This document shows positions 62,241 through 64,000 of a stretch of 64,000 nucleotides of DNA, one piece after another. The stretch is from Parapristionchus giblindavisi (Eukaryota; Nematoda; Chromadorea; Rhabditida; Diplogasteridae): positions 1-64,000 of the forward strand of contig CALSFV010000045.1 of assembly GCA_943737045.1 (NCBI GenBank), in the 5' to 3' direction. The notes beneath the pieces were generated by a model that was not told where the DNA came from, did no database searches, and worked only from the letters and a program-made list of their open reading frames with translations. The position numbers and the translations under genes were made by a program. The first letter of the stretch is position 1. Each line of letters begins with the position of its first letter.

Positions 62241-64000
62241 TGTTCACACACTCTTTTCATCTTATTTATCAAGGATCTCCTGTAAAAGTGTATGAAACCG
62301 TTCGACAGAAAAAAATTGACTTCCTCCGATTTTATTGATTATTGTTAGACTAGTCTAACTGAGTGCGAAAACAATATTTGTAAATTTTGTTTTTCGAAAT
62401 TTGCATATTTATGTAATTTTTTTACTGTCAACTTCAAATGAATGTAACTCACTTCGTTTTTGAGCTACAACGTAAATTCTTTTTTAGATCGGTTGCTAAT
62501 GACCTCATCTACAAATAACTCAATTAAGGATATGGTCGGAAATATTGTTTTTCATGTGTTATTGCATTAAAACTTTTTTTTTGCATACAAAATGCGATGT
62601 TTCTCGAAAATTTTCTCTAAAGGATAAGAGATTTACTGCAGATTCGGATTCCCCGTCCACAAATTGGGGTAACCTGATATATCTTTTAACCCAACTCTGT
62701 CATCCCAATAGTGCTACTGTCTATCGTCCTGGACTTACAAGGAGTCTCTTACGTCGTAAGTCGGCGAAAAGTGACGATTTATAGCTTATTTGAAAGCCCT
62801 TTCTCTGTAGAGTAAGAATGTATGTTTAAAAAATCCTGCGGGGCTCTGTACACGGATTTAAAAAAATCCAAAGTTTGACCAATTTCTGCGCTGCAATTCC
62901 CGTGTAATGGAAGTGAAATTGCAGTACAATGATGGGCTACTTCTCCGCGTTTTCTCTCCGAGCTAGTGGTGGCGCAGTGGCAAAGATGTCGCTTACAATT
63001 TTTGCGCTGCGGGTTCGAATTCCGCTGTCGCGACGTCTTTTGCACGATTTTTATACTTTATTTTTTAGGTTCTTTAAAAAAAATGTTTCAAGTGCTTATT
63101 GAAATCCAATCTGTCCGAATGTTTGTCAGTGCTGATTTTGAAATTCGCCATCTTTCAGAAGTCTCTCGATGAAACAAAGAACAACACTCATAGATTCGAA
63201 TAACAAAAGAGTCTGTGCTCCAGGCAGGGGGGCGATCGATTCGGCAACGATCGTTTGGGCAACGGATCATAAATCGGTTGGGAGATGGCCTATGGCAACA
63301 AAAGTTGTATCATTGTTATCAGTAGGGGTATACGGTATTGTGCTACCGTAACCGTCGGGAATCGTGAACTGATTTTTTTCAGTGGATCCATGACCCGGGG
63401 TTCATGGTTGAAAATTACCGAAGTCGAAAAATTCATGATGATAGGAGACCAAATACTATATGCCTGTATATTTTTTATTTATCATACATCCAATAAAGAT
63501 GTGACAACATTTGAAACAAAGAATAAATAAGTGAATAAGAGAATCGGGAAAGTGGGTGGTAGGAATAGGGGATAGAGAAGAGGGAAGAGGGAGGGGAGTG
63601 CAGGTCTTCATATGTAGACTAAGATCAAAGATCAACATGATCTAGGATAGGTTGGCAAGACCTAGCGGGGGAGGAGTCCGCATTGATTCAATATATATCG
63701 GATTGAATCGAGTCTACTATGAGGAAGTGCATTAAAGTGATGTGATGGTAATTCCTAATTTTTCAATAAGGTCAGGGCAAGAAATCAATTTAACTTTAAT
63801 AATTGGGGTGCTATGTAATATGGTGGGTGAACCAGTAACACAATGTAATTTGGTCAGGAAACGGGCACACCTAACTGAAAAAGAGGAACGGAGGTTTTCA
63901 CGTTTAGTTAAAGGAATATGAAATGCGAAACAAGATAATCGACCAAATGTAGGTTTAAAAACAAAGAAATGGCTAGATGGAAGATCTACTTCACAACGAA
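62241..64000. other. No confident gene; tRNA-like repeat and short frames
   Basis: It holds a tRNA-like element at 62963-63033 and an open frame at 63169-63351 (+, RGAIDSATIVWATDHKSVGR inside) that has coding-like residues but no splice partner or family. A GA-rich tract lies around 63560-63600. The window ends without another recognisable exon. Confidence 0.35.
62963..63033 (+). repeat. tRNA-like sequence, probably tRNA-derived repeat
   Basis: TGGCGCAGTGG fits an RNA polymerase III A box, and GGTTCGAATTCC at the right distance fits a B box; GCGGGTTCGAATTCCGC makes a T-arm hairpin. The acceptor arm does not pair (left CTAGTGG, right TGTCGCG) and no clear anticodon loop forms, so it is not a functional tRNA. 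It may be the head of a SINE or a tRNA pseudogene. Confidence 0.45.

Overview
This window looks like nuclear DNA of a free-living nematode. It is AT-rich, and its genes are cut into many small exons (about 40-180 bp) with GT-AG introns that often begin GTAAG/GTGAG and end TTTCAG. The gene families (Sre chemoreceptors, a fast-evolving nuclear hormone receptor, a ShKT-domain secreted protein, collagen debris, a cGMP-dependent kinase, ELO elongase, a MISC-1 type carrier) are typical of Rhabditina. The dense small exons would suit a diplogastrid such as Pristionchus, but that placement is inference. All gene models were assembled by eye from splice sites and frame continuity; the provided open frames show only single exons. 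No tRNA, rRNA or CRISPR array was found.

Layout. 1-1.8 kb: a long foldback element. 2.8-3.5 kb: a small secreted acidic protein (+). 4.3-9.2 kb: an incompletely resolved rhodopsin-like 7TM receptor (-). 9.6-10.7 kb: a second foldback. 11.4-13.5 kb: a short two-exon gene and two orphan coding exons (-). 15.1 kb: a candidate secreted peptide (+). 15.6-26.6 kb: a 20-exon cGMP-dependent protein kinase (-), with a possible internal promoter for a kinase-only form and a degenerate second cyclic-nucleotide domain. 29-30 kb: a tentative two-exon gene (-). 30.6-31.8 kb: a foldback flanked by TTAA. 36.4-39.8 kb: a fatty-acid elongase (+) with a 1.4 kb foldback in its last intron. 40.5-42.9 kb: a four-TM protein with a PY motif (+) and a hAT-type MITE in an intron. 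43.8-46.3 kb: the mitochondrial 2-oxoglutarate/malate carrier misc-1 (+). 46.7 kb: a second hAT-type MITE. 47.1-48.4 kb: a secreted ShKT plus nitrobindin-like protein (-). 48.9-51.2 kb: a nuclear hormone receptor (-). 53.4-62.2 kb: an Sre chemoreceptor cluster (+) made of a 3' remnant, one copy with a suspect splice site and one intact copy; a 1.8 kb foldback carrying a small ORF and a broken collagen gene lie between the two large copies.

No operon-like functional grouping is evident; neighbours are functionally unrelated apart from the Sre tandem array. The two strongest themes are (1) five long foldback elements with different end structures, one inside a transcribed intron, and (2) visible gene decay and insertion history when the two Sre paralogues are compared intron by intron.
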